DNA of 39,726 bases from Bradyrhizobium altum (lineage in GTDB: Bacteria; Pseudomonadota; Alphaproteobacteria; Rhizobiales; Xanthobacteraceae): NCBI RefSeq assembly GCF_020889705.1, contig NZ_JACMYP010000048.1, positions 1-39,726 on the forward strand, given 5' to 3'. Positions 8,316-18,024 of the stretch are shown in pieces. Below the pieces are notes generated by a model. The model searched no databases. It worked only from the letters and a program-made list of their open reading frames with translations, and was not told the origin of the DNA. How positions within the stretch are numbered: position 1 is the first letter of the stretch; each line of letters opens with the position of its first letter. The translations under genes and the position numbers were made by a program.

Positions 8316-9200
8316 ATGACTGCCCGCATCATCGACGGAAAAGCCATCGCCGCCGAGCTTCGCGCCCGCGTCGCCGATGAGGTCGCCCGCGTCAAGCGCG
8401 ACCATGCGCTCACACCAGGGCTCGCCGTCGTGCTGGTCGGCCATGATCCGGCGAGCGAGGTCTATGTCCGCAGCAAGCACACCCAGACCCAGGCCGCAGG
8501 GATGGCCTCGTTCGAGCACAAGCTGCCGGAGGATGTGTCGCAGGCCGATCTGCTGGCGCTGATCGCACAGCTCAACCGCGATCCCCAGGTGCACGGCATC
8601 CTGGTGCAGCTGCCGCTGCCGAAATCGCTGCACACCGAGACCATCATCAATGCGATCGACCCGGCCAAGGACGTCGACGGCCTGCATCCGAACAATGCCG
8701 GCCGGCTCGCCGGCGGCCTTGCCGCGCTGTCGCCTTGCACGCCGCTCGGCTGCATCATCCTGACCAAGAGCGTACACCCCTCGCTCGAGGGCATGAACGC
8801 GATCGTGATCGGCCGCTCCAATCTGGTCGGCCGTCCGCTGGTGCAATTGCTGCTGAACGAGAACGCGACGGTGACGATCGCGCATTCGCGCTCGCGCGGC
8901 CTGGCAAAGCTCTGCGCGCAGGCTGATCTGGTCTATGCGGCGGTTGGCCGTCCGGAGATGGTGCGCGGCGATTGGCTGAAGCCGGGCGCGACCGTGATCG
9001 ATGTCGGCATCAACCGCATTCCGGTTGCGGGCGGCAAGCCGAAACTGGTCGGCGACGTCGCATTCCAGGAAGCGCTCAATGTCGCCGGCGCAATCACGCC
9101 GGTGCCCGGCGGCGTCGGCCAGATGACGGTGGCGTGCCTGTTGGTCAACACACTGCGCGCCGCCTGCGCGATTGCCGGCCTGCCGGCGCCTGCGGTGTAG
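8316..9200 (+). CDS. folD: Bifunctional methylenetetrahydrofolate dehydrogenase / methenyltetrahydrofolate cyclohydrolase
   Basis: A 294-residue cytosolic enzyme interconverting 5,10-methylene-THF, 5,10-methenyl-THF and 10-formyl-THF, supplying one-carbon units for purines and formyl-Met-tRNA. Visible motifs include [13 protein letters not shown], with catalytic Tyr50 and Lys54, the GILVQLPLP loop, [13 protein letters not shown], the NADP-binding GRSNLVGRP and the C-terminal signature [11 protein letters not shown]. The length is normal for the family. The ATG at 8316 starts one base after the DUF167 stop, with AAGGGA just upstream inside that gene. It ends before a large inverted repeat that separates it from convergent ppa. 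Confidence 0.98.
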   Translation: MTARIIDGKAIAAELRARVADEVARVKRDHALTPGLAVVLVGHDPASEVYVRSKHTQTQAAGMASFEHKLPEDVSQADLLALIAQLNRDPQVHGILVQLPLPKSLHTETIINAIDPAKDVDGLHPNNAGRLAGGLAALSPCTPLGCIILTKSVHPSLEGMNAIVIGRSNLVGRPLVQLLLNENATVTIAHSRSRGLAKLCAQADLVYAAVGRPEMVRGDWLKPGATVIDVGINRIPVAGGKPKLVGDVAFQEALNVAGAITPVPGGVGQMTVACLLVNTLRAACAIAGLPAPAV

Positions 9201-9212
9201 TTTCCTTCCTTA

Positions 9213-9373
9213 CCTCGCCCCGCTTGCGGGAAGAGGTCGGATTGCGTCGTCAGATGCAATCCGGGTGAGGGGGTACAGGTCTCTCGACGTTCGCAACTCG
9301 CGGAGGCAGCCCCTCACCCCGGCCCTCTAAGAGAGAGCTTCGCTCGTCTCGACCCCGCAAGAGCGGGGCGAGG
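9213..9373. repeat. 161-bp nested inverted-repeat element between folD and ppa
   Basis: Terminal arms CCTCGCCCCGCTTGCGGG (9213-9230) and CCCGCAAGAGCGGGGCGAGG (9354-9373) are near-perfect inverted repeats. A second nested pair lies inside, CCGGGTGAGGGG (9261-9272) and CCCCTCACCCCGG (9310-9322). No open frame is present. It sits between convergent genes and could terminate both. The arm sequence is shared with the element at 25944-26056, so the two belong to one dispersed family. Confidence 0.8.
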
Positions 9374-9390
9374 GAGTCTAGGCAGCGCGC

Positions 9391-9921
9391 CTACTTCTTC
9401 TTCGCGCGCTCGATGCCTTCGAGGATCAGCTTGCGGGCTTCGTCGGCGTCGCCCCAGCGCAGCACCTTCACCCACTTGCCCTTCTCGAGATCCTTGTAGT
9501 GCTCGAAGAAGTGCCGGATCTGCTGCAGCGTGATGTCGGGCAGATCGCTGTAGTTGTGCACCTTGTCGTAGCGCTGGGTCAGCTTCGACGACGGCACCGC
9601 GATGATCTTCTCGTCACCGCCGGCCTCGTCCTCCATCAGCAGCACGCCGACCACGCGGACGCTCATCACCGCGCCCGGCACGATCGCGCGGGTGTTGACG
9701 ATCAGCACGTCGCAGGGATCGCCGTCGCCCGACAGCGTGTGCGGGATGAAGCCGTAATTGCCGGGATAGCGCATCGGCGTGTAGAGGAAGCGGTCCACCA
9801 CCAGTGTGCCGGCCTCCTTGTCCATCTCGTATTTGATGGGCTCGCCGCCGACGGCAACCTCGATGATGACGTTGACGTCGTGGGGCGGATTTTTTCCGAT
9901 CGATATGGCGTCGATACGCAT
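9391..9921 (-). CDS. ppa: Inorganic pyrophosphatase (family I)
   Basis: A 176-residue soluble enzyme hydrolysing PPi to two phosphates, which drives biosynthetic reactions forward. Family I motifs are clear: [19 protein letters not shown] near the N-terminus, [19 protein letters not shown] with the three metal-binding Asp residues, and the C-terminal [11 protein letters not shown] region. Its length is typical of the hexameric bacterial type. The ATG at 9921 is chosen over a 39-residue upstream extension because GGAG precedes it and the family begins at this point ([13 protein letters not shown]). It is transcribed towards the repeat element that separates it from folD. Confidence 0.97.
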   Translation of the reverse strand: MRIDAISIGKNPPHDVNVIIEVAVGGEPIKYEMDKEAGTLVVDRFLYTPMRYPGNYGFIPHTLSGDGDPCDVLIVNTRAIVPGAVMSVRVVGVLLMEDEAGGDEKIIAVPSSKLTQRYDKVHNYSDLPDITLQQIRHFFEHYKDLEKGKWVKVLRWGDADEARKLILEGIERAKKK

Positions 9922-10086
9922 GGATTGCTCCGCGTGGCCTTTGGAAGTGGAGAACGATGTGATTTTTTGCTTGGCGCCGCCAGGCCGCGAAACAGCATCA
10001 GGCCCGGCCTTGGGAGCCGGGCTGGCCGTCGCGCGCAAACGCTTAGGCTGTTTAGCCTTGCTGCAGCTGCGAGAGAAGCAGGATTT

Positions 10087-10596
10087 TCAGTTGCTCCAGG
10101 CGAAAGCGACCTTGTCGAGCGACTTCGGCCCGAACCGCTCCGAGGAGCGCGCCACCATGCGGCCGCCCAGCGCGCGGTAAAACTCGGTCGCCGGCTCGTT
10201 GTCGGAGAGCGCCCAGATCACCATGGTCTTCAGGCCGCTCTGCAGGAGGTCGCGGCGGGCTGCGGCGAACAGGCGCCGGCCGAAGCCGAGGCCCTGGAAT
10301 TCCGGCCGCAGGTAGAGCTCGTAGATCTCGCCTTCGAAATGCAGGCTGCGGGCGCGGTTGCGGCCGTAATTGGCGTAGCCCGCGATCCTGTCGCCGAACA
10401 CCAGCACGCTGACGCGGCTGCCCTTGCGGATGGCGCTGTCCCACCACTGTGGGCCACGGCGATTGATCAGCTTTTCGAGTTCGGCGCCGGGGATGATTCC
10501 CTGATACGCCGAGCGCCAGGCTTCGTCATGGGTAGACGCCACCGAGGCCGCGTCTGCAGCTTTGGCCGGCCGGACCTCGATTAGCGTTGTGCTCAT
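10087..10596 (-). CDS. GNAT-family N-acetyltransferase
   Basis: A 169-residue protein with the GNAT acetyl-CoA site: EIYELYLRPEFQGLGFGRRL contains the beta4 strand and the R/Q-x-x-G-x-G/A pyrophosphate loop (QGLGFG), followed by the C-terminal NEPATEFYRALGG motif. The N-terminal part (VASTHDEAWRSAYQGIIP) is the typical first helix and acceptor-site region of small-molecule or protein N-terminal acetyltransferases. The substrate is unknown. The ATG at 10596 is used; a TTG at 10608 is also in frame. An exact CtrA-type site lies 46 bp upstream of the start. The 165-bp gap downstream, before ppa, holds a 7-bp GC hairpin (10002-10022) without a U-tract. Confidence 0.9.
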   Translation of the reverse strand: MSTTLIEVRPAKAADAASVASTHDEAWRSAYQGIIPGAELEKLINRRGPQWWDSAIRKGSRVSVLVFGDRIAGYANYGRNRARSLHFEGEIYELYLRPEFQGLGFGRRLFAAARRDLLQSGLKTMVIWALSDNEPATEFYRALGGRMVARSSERFGPKSLDKVAFAWSN

Positions 10597-10967
10597 GCGT
10601 CCAATCAAAGCAAGTCAGCGGGCCGCCTTCAAGGTCCATCGTTAATTATCAGTTAACGTGTGGATTTTTTGCATCAGTGTCATGAAAACTTGTTCCGAAA
10701 GAGGACACTTGCGGGGTTCAAGCGACCAATCGCGGGTCCAGCCCTGTGCAAAGCGTGAATCGCCAGCCCAGTATGACACTGCCGTCGTATGAAAAAGCTC
10801 ATTCGAAGCTGATTCGCCGCCAGCATTCTGTGAGCGAATCCAGGCGCAATTTGGGTACTCCGAGTGCGCTGCGCCTGCGCCGACGCAGTGGATTTTCGGC
10901 GCGCCCGGCCTATGGCAGCGGCGGTATTTGTACGCGCCGAAACCGGCCTGACCACGAGCGAACTGCG
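10597..10967. other. 371-bp intergenic region between divergent genes
   Basis: This spacer separates the acetyltransferase (minus) from the DUF2269 gene (plus) and must hold both promoters. The left part (10640-10700) is clearly AT-richer than its surroundings and contains the CtrA-type site. An open frame enters from the right at 10746, in frame with the DUF2269 gene, but its first 74 codons are Arg/Ser-rich and unlike a protein, so I treat it as non-coding. No RNA gene is evident. Confidence 0.6.
10642..10657. promoter_or_regulatory. Full-match CtrA-type binding site (TTAA-N7-TTAAC)
   Basis: TTAA (10642-10645), seven bases (TTATCAG), then TTAAC (10653-10657) match the CtrA consensus of alphaproteobacteria exactly. 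The position, 46 bp upstream of the acetyltransferase ATG and in an AT-rich dip, suits a promoter element. Binding itself is inference. Confidence 0.5.
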
Positions 10968-11435
10968 ATGACGCTCTACTTCCTGATCAAATATCTGCAT
11001 GTGCTCGGCGCCATCGTGATCCTCGGCACCGGGACCGGCATCGCCTTCTTCATGCTGGCGGCGCATCGCACGCAGGATGCGGCTTTCATCGCGCGCACGG
11101 CGGCGACCGTCGTCATCGCGGACATGATCTTCACGCTGAACGCCGTGCTGCTGCAGCCGGTCAGCGGCGGACTGCTGATGATGCTGTCCGCCACAAGCCT
11201 GACCGAACGCTGGCTGTTGGTTTCGCTGGCGCTCTACGCGTTGGCCGGCGCGTTCTGGGTTCCCGTCATCTTCATGCAGATGGAGATGCGCGACCTCGCG
11301 CAGGCGGCCGCAGAGAAGGGTCTTCCGCTGCCGCCGCGTTACTCCGCGCTGTTTCGCCGCTGGTTCCTGTTCGGGATTCCCGGCTTCGGATCGGTGATGA
11401 TTATCCTGTGGCTGATGATCGCGAAGCCATTTTAG
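10968..11435 (+). CDS. DUF2269-family integral membrane protein
   Basis: A 155-residue protein with four hydrophobic helices. It opens with LIKYLHVLGAIVILGTGTGIAF, the N-terminal His-containing helix characteristic of DUF2269, and the last helix contains GFGSVMIILWLMIAKPF. The helix-borne HVLG histidine recalls membrane redox or haem proteins, but no function is established. The ATG at 10968 fits the family start; the preceding open region is not protein-like. The next gene begins 17 bp after the stop and encodes a reductase/DoxX-like protein, a pairing that suggests a shared operon in membrane redox chemistry. Confidence 0.88.
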   Translation: MTLYFLIKYLHVLGAIVILGTGTGIAFFMLAAHRTQDAAFIARTAATVVIADMIFTLNAVLLQPVSGGLLMMLSATSLTERWLLVSLALYALAGAFWVPVIFMQMEMRDLAQAAAEKGLPLPPRYSALFRRWFLFGIPGFGSVMIILWLMIAKPF

Positions 11436-11452
11436 CGCACGAGCCGACTCCC

Positions 11453-13246
11453 ATGAGTGACGACGCATCACACAACATCCTCGTGCTCGGCGCGTCAGGA
11501 TTGATCGGGCGCTACCTCACCGACGATCTGAGGACGCGCGGCTTTCATGTGATCGGGATCGCGCGGCATTTCACCCCGGCGCAAAAGATGAGCGCGGCCG
11601 ACCTCGAGCTTCCCGTGATGTCGATGGATGCTGCGGCGCTGACGCAGCTGCTTCGTACCCACGAGGCAGACGTTGTCGTGAATTGCCTCGGCGTGCTGCA
11701 GGATGGTCCGGGCAGCAACACCCGCGCGGTGCATCGCGATTTCGTGGCGTGTCTGTTGGCGGCGATCCGTGACAGCCATCGTGCCGTCCGTCTCGTCCAT
11801 ATCTCGATTCCGGGCACGGATAGTGAGGATCGCACAGCTTTCAGCACCACCAAGCGCGAGGCCGAACGGCTGATCGCGGCGTCAGGGGTCGCGCATGCAA
11901 TCCTGCGCCCGGGCTTTGTCATCGCGCCTTCGGCCTATGGCGGCAGCGCCATGCTGCGTGCGCTGGCGGCGCTGCCGGTCGATTTGCCGGCCGGCGAGGC
12001 CGCGCCGCCGTTCCAGCCGGTTGCGGTCGAGGATATCGCCGCCACCATCGCCTGGCTCGCGACGCGCGATATCACCGATGAAGCGGTGCGATCGGTGACA
12101 TGGGATTTGATGCAGCCGCAGCTAATCTCGCTTGGCGGCGTCATCGCCCAGTTCCGCTGGTCGTTCGGCACGGCGAAACATGTCCGCATTCCGACGCCGC
12201 CGTTCCTGATCGATCTCGGCGCCCGCCTCGGCGATCTCTCGAGCCGCCTCGGCTGGATGCCGCCGCTGCGCTCCAATGCGATCGCCGAATTGCGCCGCGG
12301 CGTCACCGGCGATCCCAGAGCCTGGATGGCGGCGACCGGCATCGTGCCGAAGACCATCGCGCAAGCCGTCGGCGGCCGCCCGGCGACCATTCAGGACAAA
12401 TGGTTTGCCCGGCTGTTCCTGATCAAGGCGCTGATCTTCGCAAGCCTCGTGCTGTTCTGGGGCGCGTCCGGCTTCATCGCGCTGGTCATCTCCTACGACG
12501 CCGCAGCCGGCATCCTGGGCGCGCACCATTTCCCGCCTGCCCTGGTCGGACCGATGACGGTGCTGACCAGCCTGATGGACATGAGCATCGGTGTGCTGAT
12601 CGCCTTCCGTCGCACCGCGGCGTTCGGTCTCGTTGCAGGCACCGTCGCCTCGCTCGGCTACATGGCCGGATCCGCGATCCTGACGCCCGATCTCTGGATC
12701 GAGCCGCTCGGCGCGCTGGTGAAGACCGGGCCCGCAATCGTGCTGATGCTGGTCGCGTTGCTGACATTGGATAACCGATGCGTTTCAAGCGAAGTGGGAA
12801 CCGGCTCGCGTGAAGAAAACGCGTCGAAGGAAATCAAGATGAGCAAGTGGCCCGACGACGACGTGATCCTCTACGATGGCGTCTGCATCTTCTGCTCGCG
12901 CTGGGTCCGCTTCGTCATCGCGCGCGACACAACGCGCCGCTTCCGCTTCACGCCGATCCAGTCCGGTTACGGCACGCGGCTGGCAAAAACCTTCGGCATC
13001 GACCCCAACGATCCCGACACCAACGCGGTGGTCCATGGCGGCATCGCCTGGATGAAATCCGACGCCGCGCTGACGGTGCTGAGCCGTCTCCCCGGCTGGA
13101 GCTGGACCCGCGCGCTGTTCGCAGTACCCAAGCCGCTGCGCGACGCGGTCTACAGCCTCATCGCGCGCAACCGCTACAACATCTTCGGGAAGTACGAGAC
13201 GTGTTTTCTGCCGGATGCGGATATGCGGGCGAGGGTTTTAGAGTAG
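11453..13246 (+). CDS. NAD(P)-binding SDR / DoxX-like membrane domain / DCC (DUF393) fusion protein
   Basis: A 597-residue frame with three parts. Residues 1-300 form an atypical extended SDR of the NDUFA9-like type, with GASGLIGRYL near residue 12 and AILRPGFVIAPSAYGG further on. Residues about 325-440 carry four membrane helices resembling DoxX/SURF4-like proteins. The last part, from about residue 463, is a DCC-family domain opening DDDVILYDGVCIFCSRWVRF, whose DGVCIFC contains the D-x-x-C-x-x-C thiol motif. The linker (about residues 443-462) is encoded by a palindromic repeat at 12780-12822. The DCC part has its own ATG at 12839 with AAGGAA upstream, and begins where stand-alone DCC proteins do. 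It may therefore be made both as a fusion and separately, or the fusion may be a recent accident. A membrane redox role is likely, but the substrate is unknown. Confidence 0.85.
   Translation: MSDDASHNILVLGASGLIGRYLTDDLRTRGFHVIGIARHFTPAQKMSAADLELPVMSMDAAALTQLLRTHEADVVVNCLGVLQDGPGSNTRAVHRDFVACLLAAIRDSHRAVRLVHISIPGTDSEDRTAFSTTKREAERLIAASGVAHAILRPGFVIAPSAYGGSAMLRALAALPVDLPAGEAAPPFQPVAVEDIAATIAWLATRDITDEAVRSVTWDLMQPQLISLGGVIAQFRWSFGTAKHVRIPTPPFLIDLGARLGDLSSRLGWMPPLRSNAIAELRRGVTGDPRAWMAATGIVPKTIAQAVGGRPATIQDKWFARLFLIKALIFASLVLFWGASGFIALVISYDAAAGILGAHHFPPALVGPMTVLTSLMDMSIGVLIAFRRTAAFGLVAGTVASLGYMAGSAILTPDLWIEPLGALVKTGPAIVLMLVALLTLDNRCVSSEVGTGSREENASKEIKMSKWPDDDVILYDGVCIFCSRWVRFVIARDTTRRFRFTPIQSGYGTRLAKTFGIDPNDPDTNAVVHGGIAWMKSDAALTVLSRLPGWSWTRALFAVPKPLRDAVYSLIARNRYNIFGKYETCFLPDADMRARVLE
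12780..12822. repeat. Palindromic repeat forming an in-frame linker
   Basis: GCGTTTCAAGCGAAGTGGG, then ACCGGCTCGCG, then TGAAGAAAACGC closes an imperfect palindrome (GCGTTT...AAAACGC). It closely resembles, from memory, a repeat that occurs in many Rhizobiales intergenic regions. Here it has no stop in the reading frame of the flanking genes and so encodes a polar linker between the DoxX-like and DCC domains. Confidence 0.65.
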
Positions 13247-13333
13247 GAGGCCCAAAGATCGGAGACTATCCAAATAGCAAGAGCCACTTTAGATTGAATG
13301 ACGCTAAGATAGTTGTGCGCGAAGGTTTCGATT

Positions 13334-14239
13334 ATGTCCAAGGCAGTTTTTACTTCAAAGGTTACTCCGAGCTACAAGGACCTGCCTGAAGCGAGGTATC
13401 ACTTTCCGCGCACATATCTTAATTATGTCCAGCAGACTGTCGGCGATTACATCGTCTACTACGAACCACGAAGATCAAGCTCTGACCTCTCAAGTAGGGG
13501 AGGTCGTCAATCTTATTTCGGTGTTGCTCGCGTCAGTTCAGTGATTGAGGACGTCGAATTACCAGATCATTACTTTGCAATTATCGATAGCGCGACGTAT
13601 CTGGATTTCGACACGGTCGTCCCGTTTCAGGAGCAGGGCGAGTACTACGAGAGTGCACTCGAGAAGGATGACGGCAGCACCAACAAGGGTGCGTTTGGTC
13701 GAGCTGTACGGCTCATCCCCGATAGTGAATTCGACCGGATATTGCGAGCTGGCTTTGCGCCAATTCTTGGCGAGGTGCCTTCGACGGAGGCGCCGTCACC
13801 ACCCGGATATTCCGAACCGCCCACACCGTTCGAACGACCAGTTGTCGAAATGGTTGTTTCCCGGCCGTTTCGAGAAAAATCATTTATGCACAGCGTGCGA
13901 GCGGCCTATTCCAATAGATGTGCCATTACAGGCTTGCGGTTGATCAATGGCGGGGGCCGCCCCGAGGTGCAGGCCGCACACATTCAGCCAGTGGCGTCAG
14001 ACGGACCCGACTCAGTTCGGAACGGGCTGGCGTTGTCCGGAACAGTGCACTGGATGTTTGATCGAGGGCTGATCTCGATTGGCGATGACTACAAGATACT
14101 AGTTTCTAAGAATCACGTTCCCGAAGATGCTGTTAGGCTTCTTAATCAAAGCGGATTGATCAATCTTCCGAAAGATCAGACCCTTTATCCAAACCCGCAC
14201 TATCTGAAATTTCACAGAGACATTGTCTTCAAAAAGTGA
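13334..14239 (+). CDS. HNH endonuclease with a separate N-terminal domain; possible modification-dependent restriction enzyme
   Basis: A 301-residue protein. The C-terminal half is an HNH nuclease of the HNH_2 type: NRCAITG with Cys196, QAAHIQP with His216, SVRNGLALS with Asn230, and VHWMFDRGLISIGDDY with His239. The N-terminal 140 residues are a different alpha/beta domain (GDYIVYYEPRR, YFGVARVSSVIED, YLDFDTVVPF), joined by a Pro-rich linker (150-168). Its GDYIVYY...YFGVARV pattern recalls PUA/EVE/SRA-like base readers, found fused to HNH in enzymes that cut modified DNA; that comparison is inference. Base composition is foreign: counted 60-base lines at 13381, 13561 and 14101 have 29, 27 and 24 G+C, against 42 at 12481. 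The ATG at 13334 follows GAAGG. No methylase or transposase is adjacent. Confidence 0.88.
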   Translation: MSKAVFTSKVTPSYKDLPEARYHFPRTYLNYVQQTVGDYIVYYEPRRSSSDLSSRGGRQSYFGVARVSSVIEDVELPDHYFAIIDSATYLDFDTVVPFQEQGEYYESALEKDDGSTNKGAFGRAVRLIPDSEFDRILRAGFAPILGEVPSTEAPSPPGYSEPPTPFERPVVEMVVSRPFREKSFMHSVRAAYSNRCAITGLRLINGGGRPEVQAAHIQPVASDGPDSVRNGLALSGTVHWMFDRGLISIGDDYKILVSKNHVPEDAVRLLNQSGLINLPKDQTLYPNPHYLKFHRDIVFKK

Positions 14240-14260
14240 GACGACTCACCAGTCGGGCAA

Positions 14261-15511
14261 CTATTCTGGTTGGCTGGTCGCCGCCACCACTTCCTTCGCC
14301 GCCCTCTCGCCCGAGTCCCTTGCGCCATGCGCCGTCGAGAAGAAATGCGGCGAGGTGGCCTCTCCGGCGAAGAACAGCCGGCCGTCGACCGGTGCGGCCA
14401 GTACGGCGCGCTTGTCGGCGTGACCGGGCAGCGCGTGCGAGTAGGAGCCGCGGGCGAACGGGTCAAGCGCCCAGCGGGATTCGCTGAGCGGCTTCAGCTT
14501 GCGGCGGAAATCATTGCCGAGGAAGGAGACGATCTCGTCGACGCTGTGGGCGGCGATCGCGCCGTTGCCGGCATCTTCGAGCTCTCGCGCGAAGCGGCCG
14601 CCGAAGAAGCCCTCGATGCAGGGCTGGCCGAACGGGCGGATGTGATAGGTGCCCATCTCGGTGCGCATGGTGGCGCCGCGCAGGTTGCCTTCCTTGGGCA
14701 GCGCCTCGGGCTCGGCGAGCGCCAGCGTCACCTTGTCGGCGAGGCCGAGCGGCAGGCTGCGCGCGGCATCGAGCTTGCCCGGCAGCGCAGGGGAAAAGCG
14801 GATCGCCTCGTCGGCGATCAGGTTGGTCGGCACGGTGATGATCACCTTGTCCGCCTCAATCACGCCGCGCGATGTCTCGATGCGGATTCTCTTGCCGGAA
14901 TGATCGATCAACCGGACCTCGCAATTGAGTGCGACCGATACTTGCTCGCCATAGGCCGCGACCAGCGCACCATAGCCGCGCTTGACGCGCCAATTGACGT
15001 TGCTGTCCTCATAGGCGTCGAAGTCGAGGATCGAGAGCTGGTCGAGCTCGCAGCCGTTCACATAGGTGGAGATCGCATCGATCATCGGGTTCCAGCGGTT
15101 GCCGGGCTCGAGATAGCGATCGGCGGATGCGTCCTTGCCGCCGCGCGCGGCCTGCTCGATGCGATCGTAAAACTGGTCGAGCGCAAGCATGAACGCGTCG
15201 CGGTCGGCCTGCAGGAATGCCTTGCCATAGGCGCGCTCGCGCCACGGCGGCAGGTCCTTGTTGAGCTCGAAGTTTAGTTGCTGGGCGATGCCGACAAAGC
15301 TGTTCTGGTCGGCCGAGTGCAGCCAGCCGCAGCCGACGTCGAACACCACGTCAGGCGCAGCCTGGATCGTATGCGCGCGGCCACCAAGACGGTCGCGGGC
15401 TTCCAGAACGATGGTGGAAAGGCCGGTGCCCTTCAGCGCATGCGCGGCGCCGAGGCCCGCAGCGCCGGCGCCGATGATGGCAACATCGACCGTGGAGGGA
15501 AGGGAACTCAT
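14261..15511 (-). CDS. FAD-dependent amine oxidase (flavin monoamine/polyamine oxidase family)
   Basis: A 416-residue flavoprotein. The N-terminal dinucleotide-binding motif is VAIIGAGAAGLGAAHAL, followed by the ribose-binding acidic end VLEARDRLGGRA, which is diagnostic of the MAO/polyamine oxidase/phytoene desaturase superfamily. The C-terminal FAD motif is RLFFAGEATSPHFFSTAHGA. No Tat or Sec signal precedes the Rossmann motif, so it should be cytosolic. It probably oxidises a primary or polyamine, releasing H2O2, but the substrate is not predictable. It converges on the HNH gene with 21 bp between stops. Composition is normal for the genome, so it marks the right edge of the low-GC insert. 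Confidence 0.9.
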   Translation of the reverse strand: MSSLPSTVDVAIIGAGAAGLGAAHALKGTGLSTIVLEARDRLGGRAHTIQAAPDVVFDVGCGWLHSADQNSFVGIAQQLNFELNKDLPPWRERAYGKAFLQADRDAFMLALDQFYDRIEQAARGGKDASADRYLEPGNRWNPMIDAISTYVNGCELDQLSILDFDAYEDSNVNWRVKRGYGALVAAYGEQVSVALNCEVRLIDHSGKRIRIETSRGVIEADKVIITVPTNLIADEAIRFSPALPGKLDAARSLPLGLADKVTLALAEPEALPKEGNLRGATMRTEMGTYHIRPFGQPCIEGFFGGRFARELEDAGNGAIAAHSVDEIVSFLGNDFRRKLKPLSESRWALDPFARGSYSHALPGHADKRAVLAAPVDGRLFFAGEATSPHFFSTAHGARDSGERAAKEVVAATSQPE

Positions 15512-15562
15512 GTCCCGGCTCTAGCACGTCTGGAAAGACGCCTGAAGTCACCACGCGCATAA

Positions 15563-15663
15563 CTGTCATCACCCGTGAATGCGGGAGATCCAGTATTCCA
15601 GAGACGGCGATGATTGAGCCGATAGGCCGTACTGGATGCCCCGGTCAAGCCGGGGCATGACAG
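15563..15663. repeat. 101-bp nested inverted repeat downstream of typA
   Basis: Outer arms CTGTCAT (15563-15569) and ATGACAG (15657-15663) flank a nested pair, GATCCAGTA (15587-15595) and TACTGGATG (15630-15638). Just inside the right arm is a compact hairpin, CCCCGG-TCAAG-CCGGGG (15639-15655). The layout matches, from memory, a dispersed element frequent in Bradyrhizobium. It starts 6 bp past the typA stop in typA's transcription direction and may serve as its 3' end, although no U-tract follows. Confidence 0.75.
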
Positions 15664-15669
15664 ATGGGC

Positions 15670-17496
<1,827 letters not shown>

Positions 17497-17631
17497 GGCT
17501 CTTCTTCTGGTCGTGCAATGGTCAGATGCGCGATCTCGCCGGACCAGTTTGGCCGGCCGCTCGCTCACGTGGCCCAATCGGGGCCCGGATCACGCTCATA
17601 CCCAAGAAATTTGACGGGGACGCATCACCCC

Positions 17632-17660
17632 AAAAAGGAAGCCCGGTCAGAGGACCGGGC
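17632..17660 (-). terminator. Intrinsic terminator of the lgt-like/radical SAM operon
   Basis: On the minus strand the hairpin GCCCGGTC-CTCT-GACCGGGC (8-bp perfect stem, 4-nt loop) is followed immediately by TTCCTTTTTG. This is a classical GC stem plus U-tract, 118 bp past the stop of the last gene of the operon (17779). The rest of the 282-bp gap up to the typA start holds no gene that I can see. Confidence 0.8.
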
Positions 17661-17778
17661 ACCTTGCGCGTTGCGGCGCAATATAGTCAGAAAACGCCAA
17701 AAAACAACGGTTTATTGGCGGTTTAAGTGCCTGATTTTCGCTCCGGAAGCCGGTTTTGAGGGGCTTTTCAGGGCCGAT

Positions 17779-18018
17779 TCAGCCTCGCTTCTGCGCCCGC
17801 GCGAACACAATCAGCCCGAGCCCGCCAAGCGTCACCAGCACCGCGAGCCCGGTGATCGGGTCGTTGGACCCACCCAGACTGACGCTAAGGACCACACAGA
17901 GGGCGCCCGGGACCAGCAGCAGCACCCCGATGATCAGCATGAAAATCGCGCAGCCGGGCGGCAGGCGCGATTCCTGTCGCGGCGTCTCCGGCGGCGGGGA
18001 TATGTCGGAATTGCTCAC
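17779..18018 (-). CDS. Small two-helix membrane protein (paralogue of the upstream gene)
   Basis: A 79-residue protein with a Pro-rich, hydrophilic N-terminus (SPPPETPRQESRLPPGC), followed by two hydrophobic helices (about 23-48 and 55-73) and a short basic tail (RAQKRG). The motif PPGCAIFMLIIGVLLLVPGALC parallels PRGGCATAFMVLFGLILLLPGLC in the gene just upstream, so the two are tandem paralogues. It starts 6 bp after the upstream stop and is the last gene of the Lgt-like/radical SAM operon, followed by an intrinsic terminator. I do not recognise the family. It may be a small accessory or scaffold subunit of the membrane enzymes encoded upstream. Confidence 0.75.
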   Translation of the reverse strand: MSNSDISPPPETPRQESRLPPGCAIFMLIIGVLLLVPGALCVVLSVSLGGSNDPITGLAVLVTLGGLGLIVFARAQKRG

Positions 18019-18024
18019 GGTGTC

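Noticed and set aside
9499..10584. Plus-strand open frame opposite ppa and the acetyltransferase
   Set aside because: It covers two clear minus-strand enzymes plus their gap, has Arg/Asp-rich composition and no family signature, so it is a shadow.
10746..10967. In-frame upstream extension of the DUF2269 gene
   Set aside because: The 74 extra codons look non-coding and the family starts at the ATG 10968 (MTLYFLIKYLHVLG).
13334..14239. HNH gene as a homing endonuclease or intron-encoded protein
   Set aside because: It lies between intact genes with its own start and stop, has an N-terminal reader-like domain, and shows no flanking intron or intein structure.
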